Assembly: GCA_965284565.1 (NCBI GenBank)
Contig: OZ260100.1
Span: 248,001-312,000 of the forward strand
Length of the DNA: 64,000 nucleotides
Origin: BRH-c54 sp965284565
Lineage (GTDB): Bacteria > Bacteroidota > Bacteroidia > Flavobacteriales_E > Vicingaceae
Direction of reading: 5' to 3'
Shown: positions 56,101-63,847 of the stretch, piece by piece
How positions within the stretch are numbered: position 1 is the stretch's first letter
Layout: each line of letters starts with the position of its first letter
Notes under the pieces: generated by a model
Databases searched by the model: none
Told to the model about the DNA's origin: nothing
Seen by the model: only the letters and a program-made list of their open reading frames with translations
Made by a program: the position numbers and the translations under genes

Positions 56101-56424
56101 GTTTTCATTATTCGGATCTATGGTTACGCATGCTATAGAATAAGCACCTTGGCTATCAAAAATGGGGGTAAAAGTAGTTCCTGCATTATCCGTTTTCCAT
56201 ACTCCACCGGAAGCTACTGCAACATAGTATTGAGAAAAATTGTTTGGATTAACAGCAATATCAGCAATTCTTCCCGAAGTAAGAGCTGGTCCTACATTTC
56301 TAAATTTAAAAGCATCAAATAATCCAGATTTTAATTCGGTAGAAGTATTTTTTTGAGCATAACCATTAAGTGAAAATAATGTTATTGCTATAATTAATAA
56401 GATTTTAAAATTATTTTGCATCAT
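53155..56424 (-). CDS. BNR/Asp-box (sortilin-like) beta-propeller protein, exported
   Basis: A 1089-residue exported protein of the family annotated as glycosyl hydrolase or sortilin/VPS10-like. After a signal peptide (about 1-24, SLNGYAQ) it carries about 11 Asp-box repeats (SADGGKSWKN, TTDGGKTWER, TTDGGKTWEK, SNDRGNSWEE, SEDAGKSWKS and others) through about residue 700, enough for a large or double propeller, then a beta-sandwich and a helical tail (about 900-1060). No T9SS domain is present, so it probably stays periplasmic. Catalytic activity has not been shown for this family as far as I know. It overlaps the thioesterase gene by 1 bp. Confidence 0.82.
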   Translation of the reverse strand: MMQNNFKILLIIAITLFSLNGYAQKNTSTELKSGLFDAFKFRNVGPALTSGRIADIAVNPNNFSQYYVAVASGGVWKTDNAGTTFTPIFDSQGAYSIACVTIDPNNENAIWVGTGENNNQRSVAYGNGVYFSADGGKSWKNMGLKTSEHIGNIIVHPKNSKIVYVAAYGPLWKEGGERGVYKTTDGGKTWERILFISDDTGISEIVMDPRNPDVLYAAAHQRRRHVFTYIGGGPESGIHKTTDGGKTWEKVNKGLPKEDIGRIGLAISPANPEFIYAIVEAANDKNGGFYRSNNRGASWEKRGDYSTSGNYYQEIICDPKNPEKVYAMDTWLHHTEDGGKTFKKTGEKHKHVDNHCIWINPNNTNHFLIGTDGGIYETWDGGTTYQYKTNLPVTQFYKVTVDNTLPFYYIYGGTQDNNSIGGPSNTTNHAGIVNSDWFITNGGDGFESQVDPVDPNIVYSQAQYGWLVRYEKNSGEKVPIQPFPKQGQPAYRWNWDAPLLISPHEHKRLYFAANKLFKSNDRGNSWEEVSGDLTRQLDRNKMKVMGKVWSMDAVMKNKSTTIYGNIVALDESSLKEGLLYVGTDDGLIQVSENGGNSWEKYEKFADVPEMTYVNMLKASKHNQKTVYAVFNNHKRGDFTPYLLKSEDAGKSWKSIAGNLPKNGAVYSFAEDHKNPDLLFAGTEFGVFVTLNGGEKWFQLKSGVPTIAIRDMEIQERENDLVLGSFGRGFFVLDNYAPLRELADKELLKKKAHLFDIKKGLMYIPSQPLGGRDKASQGESYFTAENKPLGAVITYYFSDTLKTAKEKRKALEKKNIDDYYPSFDEIRKEATEEKPYFLFVIKDATGNEVQKITSEAKAGINKVVWNYRYSTTTPIKLKEIKPGRYGSFDVGQLALPGTYSVTMYLDDNGKVTQLAEPKSFEIDLLNNNSLAAADKKELLVFQKEVAELRRSVQGTGKLMGEVKDRLAHIKKAIQTFPSVDVSLLEEVQKIQAELEEVSIMLYGDNAIAKYEFETYPSIMDRIETVVYGLWNSTSAPTTTSKDNITIAKNEYEPVLTMVQQSVKKVEALEKKLAITPSPYTPGRNSEWKEE

Positions 56425-56870
56425 TATATTTTTTTAGAAGATAGAAACTCAAAAATATCACTTTTTTCGACAGGATAAGCATTAAAAGTTCCTAAAGCTT
56501 TTGCTACTAACTCTTCATTTTGGTTATAAATTTCTCCTGAAGCAGATAAAATTCTTTTTCCTTGAAAATCAACTCTGCCAATACCTTTTAATACATCACC
56601 AAGAAAAGCGGGTTGGTAATAATTAATTTTAAACTCTACTGTTGAAACCAACCTTTTATCTTTAACAACTGCTGTTAATGCTGCAACACCAAGCACTCCA
56701 TCCATCATTGCGGCTATCATACCTCCATGAATAGTAGTTTTTGTGGCTAAATGCTTCTCCAAAACTTCCATTTCATACAGTATATTTCCCGGATTTTCAA
56801 TGGTTAATTTCATTCCATTCTCTCTGCCAAAATGATTTACTTTATGATATATATCAATTAAATCTTCCAT
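56424..56870 (-). CDS. PaaI-type hotdog-fold thioesterase
   Basis: A 148-residue cytoplasmic acyl-CoA thioesterase of the PaaI/4HBT superfamily. The motif THGGMIAAMMDGVLGVAAL holds the His-Gly-Gly and catalytic Asp region; STVEFKINYYQPAFLGDVLK and the later strand GKRILSASGEIYNQNEELVA are typical. The substrate is not decidable. Its stop codon overlaps the start of the BNR protein by 1 bp, suggesting one transcript, though the functions are not obviously linked. Confidence 0.88.
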   Translation of the reverse strand: MEDLIDIYHKVNHFGRENGMKLTIENPGNILYEMEVLEKHLATKTTIHGGMIAAMMDGVLGVAALTAVVKDKRLVSTVEFKINYYQPAFLGDVLKGIGRVDFQGKRILSASGEIYNQNEELVAKALGTFNAYPVEKSDIFEFLSSKKI

Positions 56871-56979
56871 TTCTGTTCATTAAGTTTTTTTAAATTATTA
56901 ATTTTAAACAATTCAAAATTCAGGAAAAATATTTCTTTATTTTGTAATTACAGAAACAAATCAATAAAACTGACAGATT

Positions 56980-57831
56980 ATGTATAACAAATTGAATTTA
57001 TTAATACTACTTATCGCAACCACTTTGTTTTTTTCATGTAATAATGATGAGCTTGAAAATCGTATTGATGACCTCCAACAAGATAGTTTAAATGCAATAA
57101 ATGAATTAAATGGAAAAGAAGAAGAAATTCTTACTTACATTTCTTCATTAAATGAAATTCAAGAAAATTTGGTGGAAATAAAAGAGAGAGAGAAGTTAAT
57201 GACAACTCGTTTTGACAAAGGAAATGAAATTACGCCTAACATGAAAGAGCAAATTCTTGAAGATATCAATCTTATTAATGGTTTGTTACAAGAGAATAAA
57301 GATAAAATGGCTGCCCTATCAAGCAGGTTAAAAAAATCTAACTTAAAAATTGCTGAGTTAGAAAAAATGATTGAAATGTTAGCTGTTCAAGTACAAGAAA
57401 AAGATGCCCAAATTGCTGATTTGCAAACAAAATTGGCTCAGGCGAATGAACAAATAAAAGTACTTTTTGAAGAATATAATTTAAGATTAGAAGAGCTTGG
57501 AGAACAAGAAGATTTATTAAATACTGCTTATTACTGTTTTGGAACTTCTAAAGAGTTATTGGCAAACGGAGTTATTACCAAAGAAGGAGGTTTTATTGGT
57601 ATTGGAAAAACACAAAAATTAGCTGATGAATTTAATAAAAAATACTTTACTCAAGTTGATATTACTGTTACCAACGAAATTAATTTAGCTGCAACTAAGG
57701 CCAAAGTGGTTACAAACCATCCTTCTAGCTCTTACGAAATTAAAGGCGAAAAAACTGCTGATAGAATTATTATTAAAGACCCTGAAGCTTTTTGGTCGGC
57801 TTCTAAATATTTGGTAGTTATTGTTGATTAA
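56980..57831 (+). CDS. Coiled-coil lipoprotein of unknown function
   Basis: A 283-residue lipoprotein with lipobox LFFSC (Cys20). Residues about 22-180 are a long coiled coil (EKMIEMLAVQVQEKDAQIAD and similar heptads), and about 185-283 a small globular domain (YYCFGTSKELLANGVITKEG, GIGKTQKLADEF, FTQVDIT) typical of a family found in many Bacteroidota. I do not assign a function. It is probably anchored in the outer membrane, with the coil spanning the periplasm. It overlaps the convergent TIGR02757 gene by 4 bp. Confidence 0.8.
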   Translation: MYNKLNLLILLIATTLFFSCNNDELENRIDDLQQDSLNAINELNGKEEEILTYISSLNEIQENLVEIKEREKLMTTRFDKGNEITPNMKEQILEDINLINGLLQENKDKMAALSSRLKKSNLKIAELEKMIEMLAVQVQEKDAQIADLQTKLAQANEQIKVLFEEYNLRLEELGEQEDLLNTAYYCFGTSKELLANGVITKEGGFIGIGKTQKLADEFNKKYFTQVDITVTNEINLAATKAKVVTNHPSSSYEIKGEKTADRIIIKDPEAFWSASKYLVVIVD

Positions 57832-58583
57832 AACCCTTCAAAAACACCTAAGCCAAACAAGCTGAAATCATATTTTACAGGATCATTCTTATCAAAAACT
57901 CTTAACTGGTTGGTAAGCTCATCAACAGCTTGCCAATCGTTTTGTTTTCTATTTAGTAATCCTAATTTTCTAGCAACATTTCCAGAATGAACATCTAGTG
58001 GACACATTAAGTATTTCGGTTCAATGGTATTCCAAATTCCAAAATCTACACCTTGTTTATCTTTTCTGCACATCCATCTTAAAAACATGTTAATTCTTTT
58101 AGCAGAAGATTTTTTTAATGGATCTGCAACATGTTTTTCGGTTCTTTTAGGATGTTCTATCTCAAAAAATATCCTTTTAAAATGATGTATGGATTTTTTC
58201 ATATCGCTAGAGTGAAAAGCAAAAACATTTTCTAACCCTTCATACTTTGTATAAATATGTTGCAATGATTGTATAAAAAAAGTCAAATCGGTTGCATTAA
58301 AAGTTCTATGTACAAATTTATTTAATCTCTTTAAGTCATTTTCAGAATGATTCATTACAAAATCATAAGGAGCTAAATCCATTAATTCAACCATTTTTTT
58401 ACCATTAGTAATAATACTTTTTCTTTGTCCCCAAGCAATTGTTGCCACCAAAAACCCAGCAATTTCAATGTCTTCTTTTTTATCAAACAAATGTGGTATA
58501 GATATTGGGTCTGATGCTATAAATTCTAATTGATTGAACTGATAATACTTTTCTTCTAATAAATTGTAAATTTCCTGATTCAT
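57828..58583 (-). CDS. TIGR02757 family protein (DUF2400)
   Basis: A 251-residue protein conserved mostly in Bacteroidota and of unknown function. Landmarks are FLVATIAWGQRKSI, DLTFFIQSLQHIY, KRINMFLRWMCRKDKQGVDF and a C-terminal PLDVHSGNVARKLGLL with a closing DPVKYDFSLFGLGVFE. The helix-rich layout and the terminal motif resemble DNA glycosylase (HhH-GPD) folds, but catalytic function is unproven. It is convergent with the coiled-coil lipoprotein gene and divergent from the DUF4294 gene. Confidence 0.87.
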   Translation of the reverse strand: MNQEIYNLLEEKYYQFNQLEFIASDPISIPHLFDKKEDIEIAGFLVATIAWGQRKSIITNGKKMVELMDLAPYDFVMNHSENDLKRLNKFVHRTFNATDLTFFIQSLQHIYTKYEGLENVFAFHSSDMKKSIHHFKRIFFEIEHPKRTEKHVADPLKKSSAKRINMFLRWMCRKDKQGVDFGIWNTIEPKYLMCPLDVHSGNVARKLGLLNRKQNDWQAVDELTNQLRVFDKNDPVKYDFSLFGLGVFEGF

Positions 58584-58632
58584 TCTGTGCTATTTTCGCT
58601 TATTTTACTACTTTTAGTTTTTTATTTTAAAA

Positions 58633-59361
58633 ATGATTCGAATTGTAAACATACTATTATTTCTATTAAGCATTAGCTTATGTGGCAGTGTATTTTCTCA
58701 AACTAAAGCGGAAAAAAAACTAGCTAAAGATTCTTTAATTGAATTAATTCATAATGATTCGATGATGCTTTATTTAAAAAATAAAGATAGTTATAATACC
58801 CAAGAAGATACTAGCTTTAAAGTTTTTGAAACAGTTGCTCCTAACGGGAATGTCGTGCAAATGATAGTTTCTGAAGGAGACACTATATATTTATATACTT
58901 TGGCAGATTTTCAAGTTGTGGAGCTAAGCTCTTACGGAGATGTTGAAAAGGATAAGCAGCTAAGAAGATTAAAATATCATGTAACCAAAGTTTATCCTTA
59001 TGCTAAAATAGCGGTTGATAAGTTCAATCAATATAGTGTAGAAATAGAAAATGTAAAATCAAAAAGTAAAAAGAGAAAATTATTAAAACAAAGGGAGCAA
59101 GAGCTAAAAGATGAGTTTACAGAAGTAATTAAGAAATTATCGGTTACTCAAGGTAGAATATTAGTAAAATTAATTGATCGAGGAACTGGAGAATCTACAT
59201 ACGATATTATTAAAGAAATGCGAGGTGGTTTTAAAGCATTTATTTACCAAGGAGTAGCAAAGTTATATTCAGGAGATTTAAAATCAAGGTACGACCCTAA
59301 AAACAATGAGGAAGATGAAATGATTGAACGAATTGTACAAAGTATTGAAGCTGGTGAATAA
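58633..59361 (+). CDS. DUF4294 domain protein, exported
   Basis: A 242-residue exported protein. The signal peptide is about 1-22 (FLLSISLCGSVFSQ). The DUF4294 region (about 90-235) has LRRLKYHVTKVYPYAKIA, LSVTQGRILVKLIDRGTGES and YDIIKEMRGGFKAFIYQGVA. The family is restricted to Bacteroidota and has no assigned function; its presence fits the taxonomic call. The gene is convergent with the START-like gene (5 bp apart). Confidence 0.87.
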   Translation: MIRIVNILLFLLSISLCGSVFSQTKAEKKLAKDSLIELIHNDSMMLYLKNKDSYNTQEDTSFKVFETVAPNGNVVQMIVSEGDTIYLYTLADFQVVELSSYGDVEKDKQLRRLKYHVTKVYPYAKIAVDKFNQYSVEIENVKSKSKKRKLLKQREQELKDEFTEVIKKLSVTQGRILVKLIDRGTGESTYDIIKEMRGGFKAFIYQGVAKLYSGDLKSRYDPKNNEEDEMIERIVQSIEAGE

Positions 59362-59366
59362 ATTGT

Positions 59367-59750
59367 TTAAACTCCAATTATATTATGTAAATCGTTAATT
59401 TGACTTTCCCACAGCATTTTAGCCTCTTCTATTTCATCTTCATAAGCAAAATCAATAACAATAAGTGCTACTTCTTTTGTAAGTTCATCAATTTCTATTT
59501 TTAATTCAAAAAAAGCTTCATCATCATCTTCTTCCAACCATCTAAATCTAATACATTTGCCTTTAACTTTAGAAATTACTTTTGCTTGTTCTTCAGATCC
59601 ATCCCAAGAAAAAGTAAAAATTCCATCTTTAAGGTTAACGTCTTCAGCAAACCATTCTGCCAAAGCACTTGGTGTTGAAATATAATTATAAAGCATTTTT
59701 GGAGATACTTTTATAATAAATTCCTGTTCAAACTTTACTTTTTCACTCAT
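59367..59750 (-). CDS. START-like domain protein (AHSA1/SRPBCC-type)
   Basis: A 127-residue acidic cytoplasmic protein with a helix-grip fold. Landmarks are FEQEFIIKVSPKMLYNYIST, LAEWFAEDVNLKDG, FTFSWDGSEEQAKV and IRFRWLEEDDDEAFFEL, ending in a long helix. Bacteroidota carry one close member of this family per genome; it probably binds a hydrophobic ligand. The function is unknown. Confidence 0.82.
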   Translation of the reverse strand: MSEKVKFEQEFIIKVSPKMLYNYISTPSALAEWFAEDVNLKDGIFTFSWDGSEEQAKVISKVKGKCIRFRWLEEDDDEAFFELKIEIDELTKEVALIVIDFAYEDEIEEAKMLWESQINDLHNIIGV

Positions 59751-59859
59751 TTCTTATTGATTTTAAACCAACTCGCAATATAAGAAAAATTTTATTTTTA
59801 ATTATTAAAATATTTTTGAAAAAAAAAGATTTTAATCGCTGCTAAAAAAACAAAACCAT

Positions 59860-59867
59860 TATATTTG
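59860..59867 (+). promoter_or_regulatory. -7 element for the tRNA-Met gene
   Basis: TATATTTG matches TAnnTTTG exactly, 12 bp before the tRNA 5' end, so transcription would start just before the tRNA. Confidence 0.6.
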
Positions 59868-59879
59868 CAGCCACATTTT

Positions 59880-59953
59880 GGCGAGGTAGCTCAGTTGGTT
59901 AGAGCGCCGGATTCATAACCCGGAGGTCGAGAGTTCAAATCTCTCTCTCGCTA
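59880..59953 (+). tRNA. tRNA-Met (anticodon CAT)
   Basis: A 74-nt cloverleaf: acceptor GGCGAGG pairing with TCTCGCT (two G-U pairs), D arm GCTC/GAGC, anticodon loop TTCATAA with anticodon CAT, T arm GAGAG-TTCAAAT-CTCTC. The G1-U72 pair rules out the usual initiator C1-A72 mismatch, so it is an elongator Met or a lysidine-modified Ile tRNA; the sequence alone does not settle this. The 31-39 pair is A-C, a mismatch next to the anticodon loop. The 3' CCA is not encoded. It has its own promoter and terminator. Confidence 0.94.
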
Positions 59954-59957
59954 CAAA

Positions 59958-59998
59958 TAAAAAAGCTCGAACTTATGTACATAGTTCGAGCTTTTTTT
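59958..59998. terminator. Terminator after the tRNA gene
   Basis: GCTCGAACT and AGTTCGAGC form a 9-bp stem with a 9-nt loop, extended by an A-run and a T-run on either side. It can end the tRNA transcript and that of the convergent protease gene at 60013. Confidence 0.88.
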
Positions 59999-60012
59999 AT
60001 GGTATTGATTAA

Positions 60013-63000
60013 CTATTGCTTAACAAACTTAAGTGTTTGTGTGGCTCCTTCTTTAGTTAGTTTAATAAAATAAACTCCTGAAGATAATTCACTAATGTTA
60101 ATTATTTTTTGGTTGTTATTTGAAGTACTGCTATAGTTTACAATAGCTTTTCCTGTAATATCCGTAATAGACAAATCAATTCCTTCATTATTAATAATAC
60201 CATCAATTATAAGATTATCTTGAGCAGGATTTGGATAAACACTAATATTTCCAAATACATTTTCATTAATACCTACAGTTTGAGTAATAGAAATATCATC
60301 TATTGCTAAGTCACTTTCCCAATTATTCCCTGTAACTCCTCTAAACCTTACATTAATTACATCACCTACAAAAGCATTTAAAGAAACTGTTTGGACCAAC
60401 CAACTGCTTCCTTGGTTTCCTACTAAAGGGGACGCCACATTTGTTGTCCATGTTCCATTTGAATAAACATCAATCATTAAAGCTCCCATAGAAATACCAT
60501 TCATGTTGTATGCAAATGATAATGTAGGATTATTTGCACCAACTAAGTCAATACATGGTGTAATCAAATTAGCAGACTTATTAGAACAAACAGGAGCTCC
60601 TGAAGCTTCTAAGTACATATATTTACCTAAAGATGTTCCAGGGTTATAATCCATAGATGGACCTGTTCCAGATGAAGGAGTAGCACCTCTATTAGTTCTC
60701 CAATCAATATCATCTTCAATACCATTTGTCAGGTTTGTGAAATCATTGTTGGTATTACATACCTCAACTTCGCAATCAGAAGCAGTTGAACAAAGTGTAA
60801 ATGTTTCAAAATCTTCACTCCAAGGTAATGTTTTTGGAGCTGCTGTATTATAGTTAAACTGTATGTTTACAGAATCATTTAAACTATTTCCATCACCTGT
60901 CATATCCGACCATATTAATAAACTATTATTTCCTGAAATTGGAGCTGGAGATGTAGTAAAAGTATAACTTACTGTAGATCCAGGTGAAACTGGCCCAGCA
61001 ATATTTTCTGACACCGTTGCTCCTCCATTTAATTTATAATGAACAGGTATATTTGACAATGAATTTAAACCTTCATTTTTAACATCAACCTCTATCACAA
61101 AAGAAGATGTCATACAAGCTAGTATCGACTGATTATTTTGTGGCGTTGGGTTAGAAATATTAACATCTACAGGAATTGGACAAGCAAATGTTCCTGGTAG
61201 TTTTTGAATAGCCACAGCTCTTTCTCCACGAGCATCATCTGGACCTAAAGCTCTTACACTTAACCAAACAGTATCAGTTGATTGAACAGCTAACACTATA
61301 TTAGTTGTTGTACTAACTCCTACTGAGTCCATATATTTGTTTCCAAGCATATGAACCTCATAACCAGTAGCTCCAGGAACTGTATTCCAAGTAAAGTTTA
61401 AAGAATCTGGACAAGCCCAATCAACATTTAAATTGTTTGGTGTTCCTATAATTGAGAATACTTGATCGGACTCATCATTATTAGCTCCCCTAGTAACTCT
61501 AACTTTAGCTAACCCTGAGAGGGTATTAGGAACTACCCAGTTATAATATCTTAAGGTACTAGAATAATTCATGTTTATTGGAGACCAACTAACTCCATTA
61601 TCAGTAGAGTATTCAATAGCAAAGTTTCCACTATTTCCAAAAGCATCCCAACGAATTGTTTCTGTTGTGCCTGGTGCAAAACCTTCTCCACCTATTGGAT
61701 GGGTAACTACTACTTCATTAGTAACAAATTCATAAACAATATAATATTCTTGTGGTCCTTGAGGAATAGCAAAACCACTAACATTAATATTATAAGTTCC
61801 TGCAGTAGGGTTATCAATAGTAACTTGTTCCATATTATTTAAATCGTCAATTCCTCTTGTTGCAACAGCATTTAAACTAGTTACAGTTGGTGTTGGATCT
61901 AAAACCCATGGATTATATGTTGTTGTTGAAGGGTCAACTACTTGCATATTAATATCATTTACTAAAGCTTTTGTTGCTGTTGTAGAACCTTCATAATCTG
62001 TCCAAAGAATCATTATTTTTACTTGTGCTGTATTAGCTGGAACAGTAATTTGATGTGAATTATTTCCACCTTGAGAAATGGTAGATGATAAATAGTTATT
62101 GTTACTCAAAAGTTCATAAGCTCTTCTTGCATTAATTCTTCCCCAACCATGTTTAAAATCTGGACCTGCATTACCTAGATCATCAGCTGTATTTAAAACT
62201 GCTGCTTTCATTAACGCATTATCAGGATTATTTCCACTATTTAAAGTTTTGTAGGCGTGGTATAACTGAGTAAAAACACCTGCAACTCCAGGACAAGCCA
62301 TTGAAGTTCCACTTATTGTTTGATAAGAGTTAACATCCATAGTTGAGAAAACACTAGTACCAACAGCACAAACATCTGGCTTTATTCTACCATCTTCTGC
62401 AGGGCCTCTACTACTTGAACTAGCTAGCCCATCAGTATAACTTAAATTACCAACAGCAACAACATTTTTACCTGCTTTGTGTCCACCTGTAAGGTTTCCC
62501 CAACCAGCTCCAGCTCCATAACTACAATCTGAAGTACCACTATTTCCTGCTGAAAACACGTGAATTAATGCTGGCAAAGTCCTACATTGTTGGTCTAACT
62601 GTCTTGCTAAAGTAGTATAGCCAGCATTACAGCCATTACTATAACTTTTTGAAGTAAGTACCATATCCTCATTATTATACAATGTAGGTACGTCATTATA
62701 ATTATTGTTTGAAGAACCATAAACTAATAAATCAGCTCCAAATGCCATTCCCTTTCCTTTAGGATCAAGGTTTCCTGCTCCCATTATAGTTCCTGAAACA
62801 TGATCTCCATGATTTCCACCATCAGTAGTAGTTCTTAAATCTATTCTACCTGTATAATCAATGTGTGGTCCAATAATTCCATCATCTTGCATCATCACAG
62901 TCATCCCTGATCCATCATAATTTAATCCTCCAGCATAATTGGTTGCTATAGTATTACTTCTATGACTAGTTCTAGCTCTAAAATTTTCAGGTTCCTGAGG

Positions 63001-63612
63001 TTCATCTAATTGTTCAAAATAATAAAACTCTGGTTGAGAGTATACAAGTTCTATTTTATTTAATGGAATTCTAAACCTTATTGTATTGGCATCATTACTC
63101 ATGGTAATTTCTGCTCCTAAGCTTTTTAATTTATTTTCAGCAATAGTTTTAGCAATAGTTGAAAAATACATCGTATTTAATTCAATTTTATCTTCTCCAA
63201 ATAAAGTCCAATGAGGGTAATTTTTCTCGTTTAATAAACGAGTAAGTTTAAATTTATTTGAAATAGTTAATATGCTAACTACTTTATAAGAACTTAAAAT
63301 ATTTAAATCTGTAGTTTTATTTATGGCTGCATAAAAAGAAAAATCAGGTAAATAATCTAATAATATTATTCCGTTCGAAGCTAAAGTTTCTTTTTGATCT
63401 TGAGTAGGAATCTCTGAGAATTGAATAATTCTATAATAATTATCTCCTACTAATTCATTTTGAAGAAATATACTTTCAGTTAGTTTAGTTTTCTCAGGAG
63501 TAAAATTTCCTGATTTTAAATATATTGTTTTTGTTTCTTGTGAAAAAGAACTAAAAAACGATAACATTATAACTACAAGCATAATGTTTTTGATAGCGTA
63601 AAATTGTTTCAT
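60013..63612 (-). CDS. Subtilisin-like (S8) secreted protease with T9SS type A domain
   Basis: A secreted 1199-residue serine protease. After the signal peptide (about 1-24) and a propeptide-like region (about 30-205) comes the S8 catalytic domain with Asp243 (VMMQDDGI), His268 (GNHGDHVSGT), oxyanion Asn357 (FSAGNSG) and Ser437 (SGTSMACPG). All catalytic residues are present. Downstream are beta-sandwich and Fn3-like modules, a MAM-like domain (about 940-1110, Cys-rich) and a type A sorting domain (VYPNPAQDNLII to LKFVKQ). It probably degrades external protein after surface export. Confidence 0.9.
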   Translation of the reverse strand: MKQFYAIKNIMLVVIMLSFFSSFSQETKTIYLKSGNFTPEKTKLTESIFLQNELVGDNYYRIIQFSEIPTQDQKETLASNGIILLDYLPDFSFYAAINKTTDLNILSSYKVVSILTISNKFKLTRLLNEKNYPHWTLFGEDKIELNTMYFSTIAKTIAENKLKSLGAEITMSNDANTIRFRIPLNKIELVYSQPEFYYFEQLDEPQEPENFRARTSHRSNTIATNYAGGLNYDGSGMTVMMQDDGIIGPHIDYTGRIDLRTTTDGGNHGDHVSGTIMGAGNLDPKGKGMAFGADLLVYGSSNNNYNDVPTLYNNEDMVLTSKSYSNGCNAGYTTLARQLDQQCRTLPALIHVFSAGNSGTSDCSYGAGAGWGNLTGGHKAGKNVVAVGNLSYTDGLASSSSRGPAEDGRIKPDVCAVGTSVFSTMDVNSYQTISGTSMACPGVAGVFTQLYHAYKTLNSGNNPDNALMKAAVLNTADDLGNAGPDFKHGWGRINARRAYELLSNNNYLSSTISQGGNNSHQITVPANTAQVKIMILWTDYEGSTTATKALVNDINMQVVDPSTTTYNPWVLDPTPTVTSLNAVATRGIDDLNNMEQVTIDNPTAGTYNINVSGFAIPQGPQEYYIVYEFVTNEVVVTHPIGGEGFAPGTTETIRWDAFGNSGNFAIEYSTDNGVSWSPINMNYSSTLRYYNWVVPNTLSGLAKVRVTRGANNDESDQVFSIIGTPNNLNVDWACPDSLNFTWNTVPGATGYEVHMLGNKYMDSVGVSTTTNIVLAVQSTDTVWLSVRALGPDDARGERAVAIQKLPGTFACPIPVDVNISNPTPQNNQSILACMTSSFVIEVDVKNEGLNSLSNIPVHYKLNGGATVSENIAGPVSPGSTVSYTFTTSPAPISGNNSLLIWSDMTGDGNSLNDSVNIQFNYNTAAPKTLPWSEDFETFTLCSTASDCEVEVCNTNNDFTNLTNGIEDDIDWRTNRGATPSSGTGPSMDYNPGTSLGKYMYLEASGAPVCSNKSANLITPCIDLVGANNPTLSFAYNMNGISMGALMIDVYSNGTWTTNVASPLVGNQGSSWLVQTVSLNAFVGDVINVRFRGVTGNNWESDLAIDDISITQTVGINENVFGNISVYPNPAQDNLIIDGIINNEGIDLSITDITGKAIVNYSSTSNNNQKIINISELSSGVYFIKLTKEGATQTLKFVKQ

Positions 63613-63717
63613 ATGTTTAGAATTTGATTAAGATTAATGTTTAGAAAGGTTAAATTTATAAAATAATTTGAAATATTATAAGTTTTCAACTAAAATAAAA
63701 TTACAGTAAATTGGCAT

Positions 63718-63736
63718 CCTACTCAAAATTAGTAGG
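63718..63736. promoter_or_regulatory. Small inverted repeat upstream of the transketolase gene
   Basis: CCTACT and AGTAGG form a 6-bp inverted repeat with a 7-nt loop in the 235-bp spacer between the divergent protease and transketolase genes. Nothing else of note was seen in that spacer except the -7 element below. Confidence 0.25.
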
Positions 63737-63812
63737 CAAAATGAAGTAACTAGTATGTTTCTTTACTTATTATAAGTTATTAACAAAGGGAGGGTATTTT
63801 TTAATATTCAAC

Positions 63813-63820
63813 TAATTTTG
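63813..63820 (+). promoter_or_regulatory. -7 element for the transketolase gene
   Basis: TAATTTTG exactly matches TAnnTTTG, 27 bp before the ATG at 63848. Confidence 0.45.
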
Positions 63821-63847
63821 AAACGAATTTTTAAACACCCTAAAATT

